Source: Liminaster sp045576355
GTDB lineage: Bacteria; Bacteroidota; Bacteroidia; Bacteroidales; UBA3663
Assembly (NCBI GenBank): GCA_045576355.1
Contig: JAZNGG010000038.1
Span: 49,348-113,347 of the forward strand
DNA: 64,000 nt
Direction of reading: 5' to 3'
Every line of letters starts with the position of its first letter. Positions within the stretch are counted from its first letter, which is position 1. The position numbers and the translations under genes were made by a program. Positions 54,370 to 63,410 of the stretch are shown here, piece by piece. The notes below the pieces were generated by a model, which did no database searches, was not told the origin of the DNA, and saw nothing but the letters and a program-made list of their open reading frames with translations.

Positions 54370-56733
54370 ATGTTTATGACTTGTATCAGTTTTTTTAGAT
54401 ATATCGGTAATATAATTTGGATTTTGCCGGTGTTTTGGCTTATCATTTCCTGTAGCACCACTCGGCATCTTCCTGAGGGGGAGCAACTATATGTTGGGGT
54501 AAAGGAAATAGAGAGCGAGATGGCCGAAGACGTTCCCTCAGACATAAAGAGTGCCATAGAGACAACGTTAAAAGTTGAGCCGAATAATTCTTTTTTGGGC
54601 AGCTCAAAACATCGTTGGCCTTTACCGTTTGGTCTGTGGGCTTATAATGCTTTTTACACCGAGAAGCAAAGCGGATTCAAACATTGGTTATTTACTGCGT
54701 TAAAAAGTGATCCTATACTCATCAGTCAGGTCAATCCATCCCTTCGTTCGACAGTAGCAGAGATTTCCATGGCAGATAATGGCTATTTTGGAGGAAAGGT
54801 ACATTATAAGATTTTTCCGGATAAACGAGATTCACTAAAAGCCCGAGTGGGCTATTATCTGGATTACCCACTTCCTTATCGTCTTGGTTCTGTCGTCTAT
54901 ATGCCGACACCGAGCAGCGAGGTAAATAATATTATTGCCAATGCTGAGGGCAACAGTTTCCTGAAAGTCGGAGATATTTTTAGTGCCGAAACGATTGAAA
55001 AAGAGCGCGAGAGGCTTGCACACCTTTTGCGTAGTGATGGTTTCTACCTTTATGATGCTTCCAATATTCGTTTTTTGGCAGACAGCACACAGGGCCATCG
55101 ACAGATAGCGTTACGTGTCTATCTCTCCGAAAATCTGTCTTCACCGGACTTATTACGTCGTTGTGTCGTAGATAGTGTCAGATTTACCTTAGACAATGGC
55201 TTGGGACGTCCTGCCAATCGTTTGGATACGACTCAAGGTTTCATAACGATAGCCTATCGTGGCAAGTTGAGAGTTTTACCCCGAGTACTTGCTTCGACAG
55301 TCCCCATCGGAGCAGGAGAGGTTTATGCAGACTGGATAACATCAAGGATCAAGACTGGGGTATCTCGCTTAAATACCTTTAAGTATAATTCGGTTCAGTA
55401 TGTCCGCTTAGCGCCTGACAGTACCTCCTTGGCTGACTCTGTCAATCGGTTACGGTTAGATCTCTCTGCTACATACGATTATCCTTGGGTCGGCTCGATG
55501 GAGTTAAATGCGGTCGTTAAAGACAATCATCAGGTCGGTCCGGGCATGATGCTCCATGCGCGCCGCCGTAATTGTTTCGGAGGAGGCGAGTTGCTCACGT
55601 TAGAACTTTCTGCTGCTTATGAATGGGTGACCGGACATCGTGCTTCCTACTCTGCCTCAGGAAGTTTGCTCGATAGCTATGAGTTTGGATTCAAGACCTC
55701 TCTGCAATTTCCACGCCTTTTATTGCCTCGACGCATTTTTAAGATGGATAGGGAATATCCTGTTGCCACCACCTTTTCGCTTTCGGCAGACATCATGCGT
55801 CGTTCCGGATTCTTTCAGATGTTTAAGGGGACTGGAGAGATCAAATATGATTTCTATACCAATGATGTCAGTTCTCACTCCATTTCTCCTTTAAAACTCA
55901 GTTATACATCCATGATGCAGACGAGCAGCAGATTTGACAGTATAGTCGGTGAAAACAAAGTATTGAAACAGAGTTTTTCCAATCGTTTCATACCTGCTGT
56001 TGTCTATAGTTATACCTATGATAATAGAACTGTCTTTAAGTCCAGAGTTACTCAGCAGTGGTTACAACTCACCTTGACCGAATCGGCAGGTCTGCTCAAT
56101 ACTTTTCTCGGACTGACTACCCCTCGCAAAGAGGGCGAGCGCCAATTGCTGTGGCAGAAATACTCGCAGTTTGTCAAGGGGACAATCGACTTTCGTAATT
56201 ACATCAACATAGGTCCCCGCACGACACTGGCCACCCGCTTGTTAGGAGGTATCGCGTGGGCATATGGCAATAGTAGTGTTGTCCCTTATAGCGAGCAGTT
56301 TTTTATCGGAGGAGCTAATAGCTTGCGCGGCTTCAGCATCCGCAGCATCGGGCCCGGAAGTTACAAAGTCGGAGGTGATCGATATGCCTATATGGATCAG
56401 ACCGGCGATGTTAAAATCGAGGGGAATATCGAACTTCGTTTTCCCCTGACCGGAAGTTTTTATGGAGCCGTTTTTGCTGATGCCGGTAATGTCTGGACAC
56501 TTCGGAATGATGATTCGCGCACAGGTGGACAATTTACTTCTGACTTTATCCGCGAAATAGCTACCGACTGTGGTTTAGGTATCCGTTACGATCTGGGCAT
56601 GTTTGTCGTTCGATTTGATGTAGGTATCCCGATCCATGACCCGACAGAGAGCCGTAAGAGTTCTTATTATAATATCTCCGGCTCATTTTTTGGCAACTTA
56701 GGCTATCATTTGGCAGTCGGTTATCCTTTCTGA
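54370..56733 (+). CDS. tamL: TamL: lipoprotein-type OMP85 protein (TamA homologue)
   Basis: A 787-residue outer-membrane protein with a lipobox (IISC), which distinguishes TamL of Bacteroidota from TamA. The N terminus STTRHLPEGEQLYVGVKEIE is the typical start. POTRA-type regions (about 50-360) precede the 16-strand barrel, with the L6 loop motif near SLRGFSIRSIGPGSYK and a C-terminal YHLAVGYPF. ATGs at 54370 and 54376 are both possible. It follows tamB directly and completes the TAM complex. Confidence 0.9.
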   Translation: MFMTCISFFRYIGNIIWILPVFWLIISCSTTRHLPEGEQLYVGVKEIESEMAEDVPSDIKSAIETTLKVEPNNSFLGSSKHRWPLPFGLWAYNAFYTEKQSGFKHWLFTALKSDPILISQVNPSLRSTVAEISMADNGYFGGKVHYKIFPDKRDSLKARVGYYLDYPLPYRLGSVVYMPTPSSEVNNIIANAEGNSFLKVGDIFSAETIEKERERLAHLLRSDGFYLYDASNIRFLADSTQGHRQIALRVYLSENLSSPDLLRRCVVDSVRFTLDNGLGRPANRLDTTQGFITIAYRGKLRVLPRVLASTVPIGAGEVYADWITSRIKTGVSRLNTFKYNSVQYVRLAPDSTSLADSVNRLRLDLSATYDYPWVGSMELNAVVKDNHQVGPGMMLHARRRNCFGGGELLTLELSAAYEWVTGHRASYSASGSLLDSYEFGFKTSLQFPRLLLPRRIFKMDREYPVATTFSLSADIMRRSGFFQMFKGTGEIKYDFYTNDVSSHSISPLKLSYTSMMQTSSRFDSIVGENKVLKQSFSNRFIPAVVYSYTYDNRTVFKSRVTQQWLQLTLTESAGLLNTFLGLTTPRKEGERQLLWQKYSQFVKGTIDFRNYINIGPRTTLATRLLGGIAWAYGNSSVVPYSEQFFIGGANSLRGFSIRSIGPGSYKVGGDRYAYMDQTGDVKIEGNIELRFPLTGSFYGAVFADAGNVWTLRNDDSRTGGQFTSDFIREIATDCGLGIRYDLGMFVVRFDVGIPIHDPTESRKSSYYNISGSFFGNLGYHLAVGYPF

Positions 56734-56788
56734 ATACCGAATTATGCTTCTCGCAATTTTCAGATATTGTATTATCCATAAAATTAAT

Positions 56789-56796
56789 TATATTTG
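56789..56796 (+). promoter_or_regulatory. -7 box upstream of the IscU-like gene
   Basis: TATATTTG matches TAnnTTTG, about 90 nt before the ATG at 56887. Confidence 0.55.
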
Positions 56797-56886
56797 CGTT
56801 GCTTTTTGTTGTACGCAATGTTTAAAATCACACAATAAGCAATCCGTAAAAATAAACAATTGTAGTAACTTTAAATTTTAACACAA

Positions 56887-57579
56887 ATGGTTTATTCTCA
56901 TGAAGTAGAAAACATGTGCTGTGTGGCACAGGGTGCCCATCATGCCAATGCTCCGATCCCGGAGGAGGGCAAGTGGATCTATGCCAAGGAGATCAAAGAC
57001 ATCTCCGGCTTTACACATGGCATCGGTTGGTGTGCTCCTCAGCAGGGTGCATGCAAACTCTCTTTGAACGTTAAGAATGGTATTATCGAGGAGGCTCTTG
57101 TCGAGACAGTAGGTTGCTCCGGCATGACACACTCTGCTGCTATGGCATCAGAGATTCTCCCGGGCAAAACCATCCTTGAGGCTCTCAATACAGACCTTGT
57201 TTGTGATGCCATCAACACTGCTATGCGCGAACTCTTCCTCCAGATCGTCTATGGACGCACCCAGTCAGCATTCTCTGAGGGTGGTCTTGTCGTAGGAGCA
57301 GGACTCGAAGACCTCGGCAAGGGCTTGGTGTCACAAGTCGGCACCATGTATGGTACGAAACTTAAAGGATCACGTTATCTGCAGATGACAGAAGGCTATT
57401 GCACACGCATGGCTCTCGATGCCAACGATGAAGTGATCGGTTATGAGTTTGTTCACATGGGCAAAATGATGCAGTGGATCAGCGAAGGTATGGATGCCAA
57501 TGAGGCTGTTAAAAAAGCCACAGGCTGCTATGGTCGCTTTAAAGATGCTGTCAAATATATCAATCCCCGCAAGGAGTAA
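56887..57579 (+). CDS. IscU/NifU-like iron-sulfur scaffold protein paired with GGGtGRT protein
   Basis: A 230-residue cytoplasmic protein. It contains conserved cysteines (NMCCVAQG, IGWCAPQQGACKLSL, VGCSGMTHSAAMASEI, EGYCTRM) in a NifU_N-like arrangement, and the VGCSGMTHSAA block matches the scaffold-domain motif. Databases, from memory, call this an iron-sulfur cluster assembly scaffold protein, always near a GGGtGRT gene. It lies 470 bp before that gene here, with a small membrane protein between. The target of the cluster is unknown. Confidence 0.8.
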   Translation: MVYSHEVENMCCVAQGAHHANAPIPEEGKWIYAKEIKDISGFTHGIGWCAPQQGACKLSLNVKNGIIEEALVETVGCSGMTHSAAMASEILPGKTILEALNTDLVCDAINTAMRELFLQIVYGRTQSAFSEGGLVVGAGLEDLGKGLVSQVGTMYGTKLKGSRYLQMTEGYCTRMALDANDEVIGYEFVHMGKMMQWISEGMDANEAVKKATGCYGRFKDAVKYINPRKE

Positions 57580-57652
57580 TTATCTCTGAAAACTCTCTCA
57601 CTAACATACATGTAGAGAGTTTCGGATCATCAATCCAAATGAACTTATCGAT

Positions 57653-57692
57653 GGTTAAATGGTTGAATAGTTGAAAGGTTGAATAGTTGATA
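57653..57692. repeat. five 8-nt units related to GGTTGAAT
   Basis: GGTTAAAT, GGTTGAAT, AGTTGAAA, GGTTGAAT and AGTTGATA follow one another without gaps in the spacer before the small membrane-protein gene at 57742. Similar 8-nt periods (GTTGAGGG, GGTGAAGG) lie at 35204-35243. Confidence 0.6.
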
Positions 57693-57741
57693 CTCTTAAA
57701 CCCCAGAACTACTAAACATTTAAATCCTTAAAAAAGACATT

Positions 57742-57936
57742 ATGTTAGAGAAATTCTTAAAAATCTATACTTGGGTTGCCTCCATCATCCTCGTTTGTGT
57801 TACCACCTACGCTGTGGTGCAGTGGTTTCGAGGAGACTTTACGCAGGCCTATTTTTTTGGATTTTGTGCTTTCATTCTTCTTTTTATCTTGTTGGTTACC
57901 ATTTGGTTTGTTAAGAAAAACTTGCGCAGATCCTGA
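57742..57936 (+). CDS. small two-helix membrane protein
   Basis: A 64-residue protein with two membrane segments (about 9-28 and 37-57) and a basic C-terminal end (KKNLRRS). It sits between the IscU-like and GGGtGRT genes on the same strand, which suggests it belongs with them, though it is separated from each by more than 100 bp. No family is recognised. Confidence 0.6.
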   Translation: MLEKFLKIYTWVASIILVCVTTYAVVQWFRGDFTQAYFFGFCAFILLFILLVTIWFVKKNLRRS

Positions 57937-58049
57937 TGTTTTCTGATTGTTAAGGCAGTCCGTTTTATATGTCAGTCATAACAGAAAGCGCAGGATCAAT
58001 ACAGATTAAATTCTATTTTTCCTAATCTATTAGAAAAGAAAACAAAATT

Positions 58050-59042
58050 ATGGCATTATTTGAAAGTTATGATCGCCGCATCGAGCAAATAAATAAAGCT
58101 TTGAACGAAGTTGGCATCAAAGATATCGATGAGGCAAAAGCCATCTGCGACGCAAAAGGCATTGATCCTTACGCAATGTGTGAATCTACACAGCCCATCT
58201 GTTTTGAAAACGCTAAATGGGCTTACGTTATCGGAGCCGCTATCGCTATTAAGAAAGGTTGTACTACAGCAGCTGAGGCTATCGGCATCGGTCTTCAGGC
58301 TATGTGCATTCCCGGTAGCGTTGCAGACGATCGTAAAGTAGGTTTGGGCCATGGTAACTTGGCAGCTCGTCTTCTCCGCGAGGAGACTCAGTGTTTTGCT
58401 TTCCTTGCAGGTCACGAGTCATATGCTGCAGCCGAAGGTGCAATCAAGATCGCAGAGATGGCTAACAAAATTCGTAAAAACCCCCTCCGTGTTATTTTGA
58501 ATGGTTTGGGCAAGAATGCAGCCAAGATTATCTCTCGCATCAATGGTTTTACCTATGTAGAGACAGCATTTGATTATTATACCGGTGAGGTAAATGTTGT
58601 TAAAGAGACTCCATACTCTGATGGTCTCCGTGCCAAAGTTAAGTGTTATGGTGCAGACGACGTTCGCGAAGGTGTTGCCATCATGTGGAAAGAGGACGTT
58701 GATGTCTCTATCACAGGCAACTCTACTAACCCCACTCGCTTCCAGCACCCAGTGGCAGGTACCTATAAGAAGGAGCGTACCCTTGCTGAGAAGAACTACT
58801 TCTCTGTAGCTTCCGGTGGTGGTACAGGTCGTACACTTCACCCGGACAACATGGCTGCCGGACCTGCATCCTATGGTATGACCGACACCATGGGTCGTAT
58901 GCACTCTGACGCACAGTTTGCCGGTTCATCTTCTGTACCGGCACACGTTGAGATGATGGGCTTCCTCGGCATGGGCAATAACCCGATGGTGGGTTGTACA
59001 GTGGCTGTCGCTGTTGCCATCGAGCAGGCTTGCAAGGCTTGA
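58050..59042 (+). CDS. GGGtGRT family protein
   Basis: A 330-residue cytoplasmic protein with the family motif ASGGGTGRTLHPDNMAAGP near residue 254. Conserved N-terminal blocks include CESTQPICFENAKWAYVIGAA and GLGHGNLAARLLREETQCFAFLAGHESYAAAEGA (in part). The family is named for the motif; function is unknown. It almost always occurs near the IscU-like scaffold gene, which is 470 bp upstream. Conserved cysteines and the scaffold partner suggest an iron-sulfur enzyme. A terminator follows at 59123-59153. Confidence 0.88.
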   Translation: MALFESYDRRIEQINKALNEVGIKDIDEAKAICDAKGIDPYAMCESTQPICFENAKWAYVIGAAIAIKKGCTTAAEAIGIGLQAMCIPGSVADDRKVGLGHGNLAARLLREETQCFAFLAGHESYAAAEGAIKIAEMANKIRKNPLRVILNGLGKNAAKIISRINGFTYVETAFDYYTGEVNVVKETPYSDGLRAKVKCYGADDVREGVAIMWKEDVDVSITGNSTNPTRFQHPVAGTYKKERTLAEKNYFSVASGGGTGRTLHPDNMAAGPASYGMTDTMGRMHSDAQFAGSSSVPAHVEMMGFLGMGNNPMVGCTVAVAVAIEQACKA

Positions 59043-59122
59043 TCATTTCTCCCTGTGAAGCGACTGACGGAGGTCTCTGCTCTGACAGAGAGCAGGGCTT
59101 CTTGATTCGAATCTCTATAAGT

Positions 59123-59153
59123 AGGATGTCTCAAGACGAGGCATCCTCTTTTT
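59123..59153 (+). terminator. terminator after the GGGtGRT gene
   Basis: AGGATGTCTC (59123-59132) pairs with GAGGCATCCT (59138-59147), 9 of 10, followed by CTTTTTG. A smaller hairpin lies at 59077-59095. Confidence 0.75.
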
Positions 59154-59331
59154 GTGTTATTAGTGCCGATCTATACACCTCAGAGCGAAGAAGTGTTTTT
59201 ATTTTGTAAATCCTTTTACATGAAATGTGCATAAGGCTTGAAACAAAGTGTTGTATATTTTATGCATGATTATTACAGCTCTTGAAGTGGAGCACGTAAT
59301 AGAGATCGCTCTCTCGTTTAATAGAGAAAAT

Positions 59332-59397
59332 TTCATCGCGTAGAAATTCAAACTTCATCGCGTAGAAAATTGAATTTCATCGCGTAGAAATTTTAAG
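59332..59397. repeat. three units of TTCATCGCGTAGAAA at a 22-bp period (array C)
   Basis: TTCATCGCGTAGAAA occurs exactly at 59332, 59354 and 59376, 22 nt apart. The unit is a quasi-palindrome (TTTC-CGCG-GAAA). A related CACGTAGAAG at 59411 is out of phase. The array is in the 711-bp gap before the LytTR gene, which has no credible gene. Confidence 0.8.
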
Positions 59398-59716
59398 GTC
59401 CTTTTAACCCCACGTAGAAGTGCTTGTAACGATGGTTTGTATTTTCTCGTCTCTTTTAATTTTTTACTTATAAATATGTATTTAATATGAATATGTATGC
59501 ACAGATTGAAGCGCAAAGGACTTAAAAAATAGAATGTATATTGCCAATGGCTGATGATAAAGTGCGACATTTTTTCTTATCTTTATCCTAATTGTGAGGA
59601 GATAAATTACTCCCTTACCTTTATCCTTTCGGATTTAATAAAAAATATTGTGTAACATTTCTATATAATTGACCAAAATATTTTATTACTTTTTTGCACA
59701 TCTGAATGTTTTTCTT

Positions 59717-59724
59717 TACATTTG
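59717..59724 (+). promoter_or_regulatory. -7 box upstream of the LytTR gene
   Basis: TACATTTG matches TAnnTTTG, with TTG 20 nt upstream. It shows that translation starts at 59754, not at the in-frame ATG at 59706. Confidence 0.65.
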
Positions 59725-59753
59725 CCACTACCTTATCAAATCTTTTAATACAA

Positions 59754-60143
59754 ATGGAAACAGAGATACAGCCCAAACAAAATGATACTTGCCTCATCTT
59801 CCACACACGGGACGAAATGTCTAAAGTTCCTTTGGATAAGGTAGCATATTTTGAGGCTGATGGTAACTATACCTCAGTGATGTTTGCCAACGGATATAAG
59901 GTTTCTCTCATGGTCAATCTTCTGATGATTGAAAATCTGATCGATGATAAACTGCGAGGTAAAGTGCAGCCCTTTATTCGCATCGGCAAACGATATATCG
60001 TGAATAGTTCCTTCATTTGTCATATCAATACTTTGAAACAAAAACTCCAACTTTCGGACTTTATTTCTCCTGATGTTTTTACCTTAAGCATCTCCAAGGA
60101 GGCTCTGAAAAATCTGAAAGAATTATATAAACGAAAAGAATAA
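59754..60143 (+). CDS. stand-alone LytTR DNA-binding regulator
   Basis: A 129-residue protein that is almost entirely one LytTR domain (VAYFEADGNYTSVMFANG through FIRIGKRYIVNSSFI, the usual strand-helix pattern), with no receiver or sensor domain. LytTR domains bind direct repeats in promoters. It heads the cassette and is 35 bp before the FHA gene, so it may control the transcript. The start METEIQPKQND at 59754 fits the promoter at 59717. Confidence 0.88.
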   Translation: METEIQPKQNDTCLIFHTRDEMSKVPLDKVAYFEADGNYTSVMFANGYKVSLMVNLLMIENLIDDKLRGKVQPFIRIGKRYIVNSSFICHINTLKQKLQLSDFISPDVFTLSISKEALKNLKELYKRKE

Positions 60144-60178
60144 TATAAAAAAGAGAAAAACTTTATTTTTAGATTGTT

Positions 60179-60865
60179 ATGGAAATTATCATAGGTAGAA
60201 AAGGTACACAACGTACCCCCATACATGACACTACCGTAAGCAGAGAACATTGCAAGCTGATAGTTCACTCGGATGGAAGTATGACATTGGAAAATTTAAG
60301 TCAAAACGGAACCATCGTCGATGGGCGCAGCATCATCAAGACGAGTGTGACCCGAGACACAGTCCTTCAGTTGGGTGCACAGTTTAAGATTTCAGTTTCA
60401 GACATATTACCACTTCAGCAATCCAAAAAAGTCGATGAAAAGATTATTGAGAAGATTGTCGAAAAGGAGCCGACCGACTACACTCGCGAGTTCAATCGAC
60501 TGAAAAAAGTCTATGACAAATATTCAGCTGACAAGATTGCTATCCAGAGAGATGCCGCTATGGCCAATTTTTATCGCATGCTTCCCATGACTCTGTTGTC
60601 TGTGGTGAGTTTAGGAGCGGCAGCCATACCCGGTTTACGCAATATCGCTCCTTACATTGCCATTGGAGGTGTCGTTTTGTTGATCTGTTCTATAGTCAAG
60701 TCCTTTAATGGCACGAAGCATAATCCCGAAAAAATCGAGGAATTGACCCGACAGTTCAAGATCGATTATGTTTGCCCTAAATGCGGCAACTTTTTAGGCG
60801 ATGTCCCTTTTGAGGCATTACAAAATAAGAAGCAGTGTAACTATTGCAAGTGTAAATGGCTATGA
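60179..60865 (+). CDS. FHA domain membrane protein with zinc ribbon
   Basis: A 228-residue protein. Residues 1-75 form an FHA phosphothreonine-binding domain (GRKGTQRTP, VSREHCKL, SQNGTIVDG). A charged coiled-coil segment (about 85-125) leads to two membrane helices (about 134-152 and 160-176), and the C terminus is a zinc ribbon with CPKCG and CNYCKC. A cytoplasmic FHA domain could read phosphothreonine made by the kinase encoded later in the cassette. The stop overlaps the caspase start by 4 bp (ATGA), so the two are coupled. Confidence 0.85.
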   Translation: MEIIIGRKGTQRTPIHDTTVSREHCKLIVHSDGSMTLENLSQNGTIVDGRSIIKTSVTRDTVLQLGAQFKISVSDILPLQQSKKVDEKIIEKIVEKEPTDYTREFNRLKKVYDKYSADKIAIQRDAAMANFYRMLPMTLLSVVSLGAAAIPGLRNIAPYIAIGGVVLLICSIVKSFNGTKHNPEKIEELTRQFKIDYVCPKCGNFLGDVPFEALQNKKQCNYCKCKWL

Positions 60866-61587
60866 ATCGTTTTCTTCTCTCTTTTCTCTTTTGCATGTTG
60901 CTGGCTGCACATCAGTTGTTTGCAGAAACGTACGTTGTCGTTGTTGGTATATCCGATTATAAATATATCAATGATTTGCGTCTTCCGGAAAGTGATGCCA
61001 AGGCCATCGCGAAGTTATACCGGACCAAGACTGACAATGTCATCCTGATCACCGGTAAGTATGCCACTCGTGACCGTATGTTGAGTGCCCTTAAGTCTCA
61101 ATTCAGTCGTGCCGGATCTTCTGACGAAATTGTTTTTTCGTTTAGTGGTCATGGTTTTCAAGGCGGAATATGCCCTTATGACATCCAAGGGGAGCAAGGG
61201 GGCATCTCTTATAATGACATATTGAAAATCTTCAAACAATCACGTGCGAAGAAGAAGATTATCTTTGCTGATGCCTGCTTCTCCGGTGGTCTCCGCGTGA
61301 GTGGGAAGCCTACAGGCCAAGTGGTCAAGAAAGCCGATGTGCTCCTTTTCCTCTCTTCCCGCGATGGAGAGACCTCCATCGAGAGTGCCTTTATGGCCAA
61401 CGGATTTTTCACCACCTATCTGTTGCGTGGTCTGCGAGGCAATGCAGACCGCAATCGAGACCGTCGTATCACCGCCCGCGAACTGTTTGACTTTGTCAGT
61501 TTGGGAGTCCGCCAGAAAAGCAAAGACAAGCAACATCCGGTCATGTGGGGACGGTTTAACGATGACTTTGTGGTCATGCAGTGGTAA
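60862..61587 (+). CDS. exported caspase-like cysteine protease (peptidase C14)
   Basis: A 241-residue protein with a signal peptide (MNRFLLSFLFCMLLAAHQLFA) and a caspase/metacaspase p20 fold. The catalytic His is in FSGHGFQG (residue 97) and Cys in FADACFSGG (residue 139). The strand after the signal (TYVVVVGISDYKYI) starts the fold. The start at 60862 forms an ATGA overlap with the FHA gene stop. It is predicted periplasmic, which is unusual for a death effector in the cytoplasm. The specificity (Arg or Asp) is not readable. Confidence 0.88.
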   Translation: MNRFLLSFLFCMLLAAHQLFAETYVVVVGISDYKYINDLRLPESDAKAIAKLYRTKTDNVILITGKYATRDRMLSALKSQFSRAGSSDEIVFSFSGHGFQGGICPYDIQGEQGGISYNDILKIFKQSRAKKKIIFADACFSGGLRVSGKPTGQVVKKADVLLFLSSRDGETSIESAFMANGFFTTYLLRGLRGNADRNRDRRITARELFDFVSLGVRQKSKDKQHPVMWGRFNDDFVVMQW

Positions 61588-61630
61588 AATGTAAATAATT
61601 CGATTTGCGTCTATTAGTTTATGATTCTTT

Positions 61631-63340
61631 ATGGATAATAATTTGTCTTCCTTACAAGCCGGTACCCTCCTTCAGGGAGGAAAATACCGGATTGTCCGTT
61701 TCATCAATAGTGGAGGCTTTGGATGCACCTATGAGGCCGAACATGTGATGCTTGAAAATCGTGTTGCGATCAAGGAGTTTTTTGTCAAGGACTTTTGTAA
61801 TCGTGACGAAACGACATCTCATGTCACCGTGGGCACTCTTAGCAAGAAAGCATTGGTCCATAAACTTCTTCGTAAGTTTGTCGATGAGGCACGTGCCATC
61901 TGTAAACTCCATCATCCCGGCATAGTCACCGTTTCCGATATCTTTGAGGAGAACGGCACAGCCTACTTTGTCATGGACTACATCGAGGGTCGTTCGCTCA
62001 GTCAGATGGTTAAATCCGATGGGCCGCTCTCCGAGGCTAAAGCATTAGGTTATATCCGTCAGGTGGCGGAAGCCCTGGGTTATGTACATGACCATAATCG
62101 TCTCCACTTGGATGTCAAGCCGGGCAACATCATGGTAGATGCCTCAGACCGAGCAATTCTAATTGATTTTGGTGCCTCGAAGCAGTATGATGAACAGGAT
62201 GGCGAAAACACCTCCACTCTGATGGGTAAGACGCCCGGTTATGCACCCCTTGAGCAGATGGGCAACGATGTGGTTCGCTTTATGCCTGCCACCGATATCT
62301 ACTCATTAGGAGCCACGCTCTACAAATTGCTTACAGGCATCACGCCCCTTAGTGCCAATCTCTTGGCAAGTGGCGAGGAGTTGCCTCCTCTGCCGGATGC
62401 AGTCAGCGCTTCTACCCGTCGCGCCATTGCTGTCGCCATGCAGATCAATAAAAACAAACGTCCGCAAAGCATCGGGGAGTTTTTGGCATTGTTAGGCATG
62501 GGAAAGGTGCAAGGTAAACAGAAGATCGAGGATGACGAGGAGACGAAGCCTGTGGAGGATGAGGATACGAAACCAACGCCTGTTCTTAAACCGCAGCCTA
62601 AGCCGACTCCTAAACCTACTCGAAAAAGAAATTCTATTTTTTCTTTGAAGTGTGCATTAACAAAAAGAAGACTTCTTGGAAAAAAAATTAATCTGTTTTT
62701 GGCAATATTAGTAGGTGTTTTAGTTTGTATATTTTGGCTGAGTGGAGGTGAGGATGTCGCACCGAGTCGGCAAACATCTGTCAAGTCTTCCTCATCCGGA
62801 ATTGGCAAGATCAATGGTCATGATTACGTTGATTTGGGTTTGAGCGTCAAGTGGGCGACATGCAATGTCGGAGCCAGTTTACCGAGTGACTACGGTAGTT
62901 ACTTTGCGTGTGGAGAGACGAAGACAAAGTCCAAATACGAGAGGGATAATAGTGTTATTTACGAAAAGAACATCGGAGACATCTCCGGCGACAGCCGTTA
63001 CGATGCTGCTCGTGCCCATTGGGGCGGCAGTTGGCGCTTGCCGACTAAGGCAGAGTGTCAAGAGTTGGTAGATAAATGCAAATGGACGTGGACGACCCAA
63101 GGGGAGCATAACGGCTCCAAGGTAGTTGGTCCCAATGGAAATAGTATCTTTCTCCCTGCTGCGGGCTATCGTTACGGGACGTCGCTCTACGGTGTCGGAG
63201 AGAGCGGTTACTATTGGAGTTCTACGCCCGACGAGAGCAGTACGCAGTACGAGTACGGCCTCTACCTCGGTATTGGCAATCCTAACGTGTTTTGGTACGA
63301 TCGTTACGGCGGACGGAGTGTCCGGCCGGTCTCAGAATAA
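61631..63340 (+). CDS. transmembrane Ser/Thr kinase with extracellular FISUMP domain
   Basis: A 569-residue protein. The kinase domain (about 15-285) has GGFGCTYEAEH, VAIKEFF (Lys), HLDVKPGNIM (catalytic Asp near 160), IDFGAS and the APE-like APLEQM. A Pro/Lys/Glu-rich juxtamembrane region precedes one helix near 354-373 (FLAILVGVLVCIFWL). From about 392 to the end is a FISUMP (Fib_succ_major/DUF1566-like) domain: YVDLGLSVKWATCNVG, WRLPTKAECQEL, YWSSTP, SVRPV. It would sense something in the periplasm or outside. It ends the cassette, 43 bp after the caspase gene. Confidence 0.88.
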   Translation: MDNNLSSLQAGTLLQGGKYRIVRFINSGGFGCTYEAEHVMLENRVAIKEFFVKDFCNRDETTSHVTVGTLSKKALVHKLLRKFVDEARAICKLHHPGIVTVSDIFEENGTAYFVMDYIEGRSLSQMVKSDGPLSEAKALGYIRQVAEALGYVHDHNRLHLDVKPGNIMVDASDRAILIDFGASKQYDEQDGENTSTLMGKTPGYAPLEQMGNDVVRFMPATDIYSLGATLYKLLTGITPLSANLLASGEELPPLPDAVSASTRRAIAVAMQINKNKRPQSIGEFLALLGMGKVQGKQKIEDDEETKPVEDEDTKPTPVLKPQPKPTPKPTRKRNSIFSLKCALTKRRLLGKKINLFLAILVGVLVCIFWLSGGEDVAPSRQTSVKSSSSGIGKINGHDYVDLGLSVKWATCNVGASLPSDYGSYFACGETKTKSKYERDNSVIYEKNIGDISGDSRYDAARAHWGGSWRLPTKAECQELVDKCKWTWTTQGEHNGSKVVGPNGNSIFLPAAGYRYGTSLYGVGESGYYWSSTPDESSTQYEYGLYLGIGNPNVFWYDRYGGRSVRPVSE

Positions 63341-63384
63341 GAAAGCGCAGCGTGATAAATTTATTTATTTTATTTAATTTATTG

Positions 63385-63410
63385 AGTGCGGGCATAAATA
63401 AGCCCGTACT
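63385..63410 (+). terminator. hairpin after the kinase gene
   Basis: AGTGCGGGC (63385-63393) pairs with GCCCGTACT (63402-63410) with one G-U pair, followed by TTTA. A second hairpin, ACCCGC-GAA-GCGGGT, is at 63418-63432. Confidence 0.55.

Noticed and set aside
58419..58904. 161-codon minus-strand frame over the GGGtGRT gene
   Set aside because: Shadow of a conserved gene; Cys/Thr-rich low-quality translation.
59095..59125. tRNA-like TTCGAAT T-loop sequence
   Set aside because: The flanking bases do not pair as a T-stem and there is no acceptor or anticodon arm.
59043..59753. Retron or diversity-generating element in the gap before the LytTR gene
   Set aside because: No reverse transcriptase or template repeat in the window; the repeats are short and regular.
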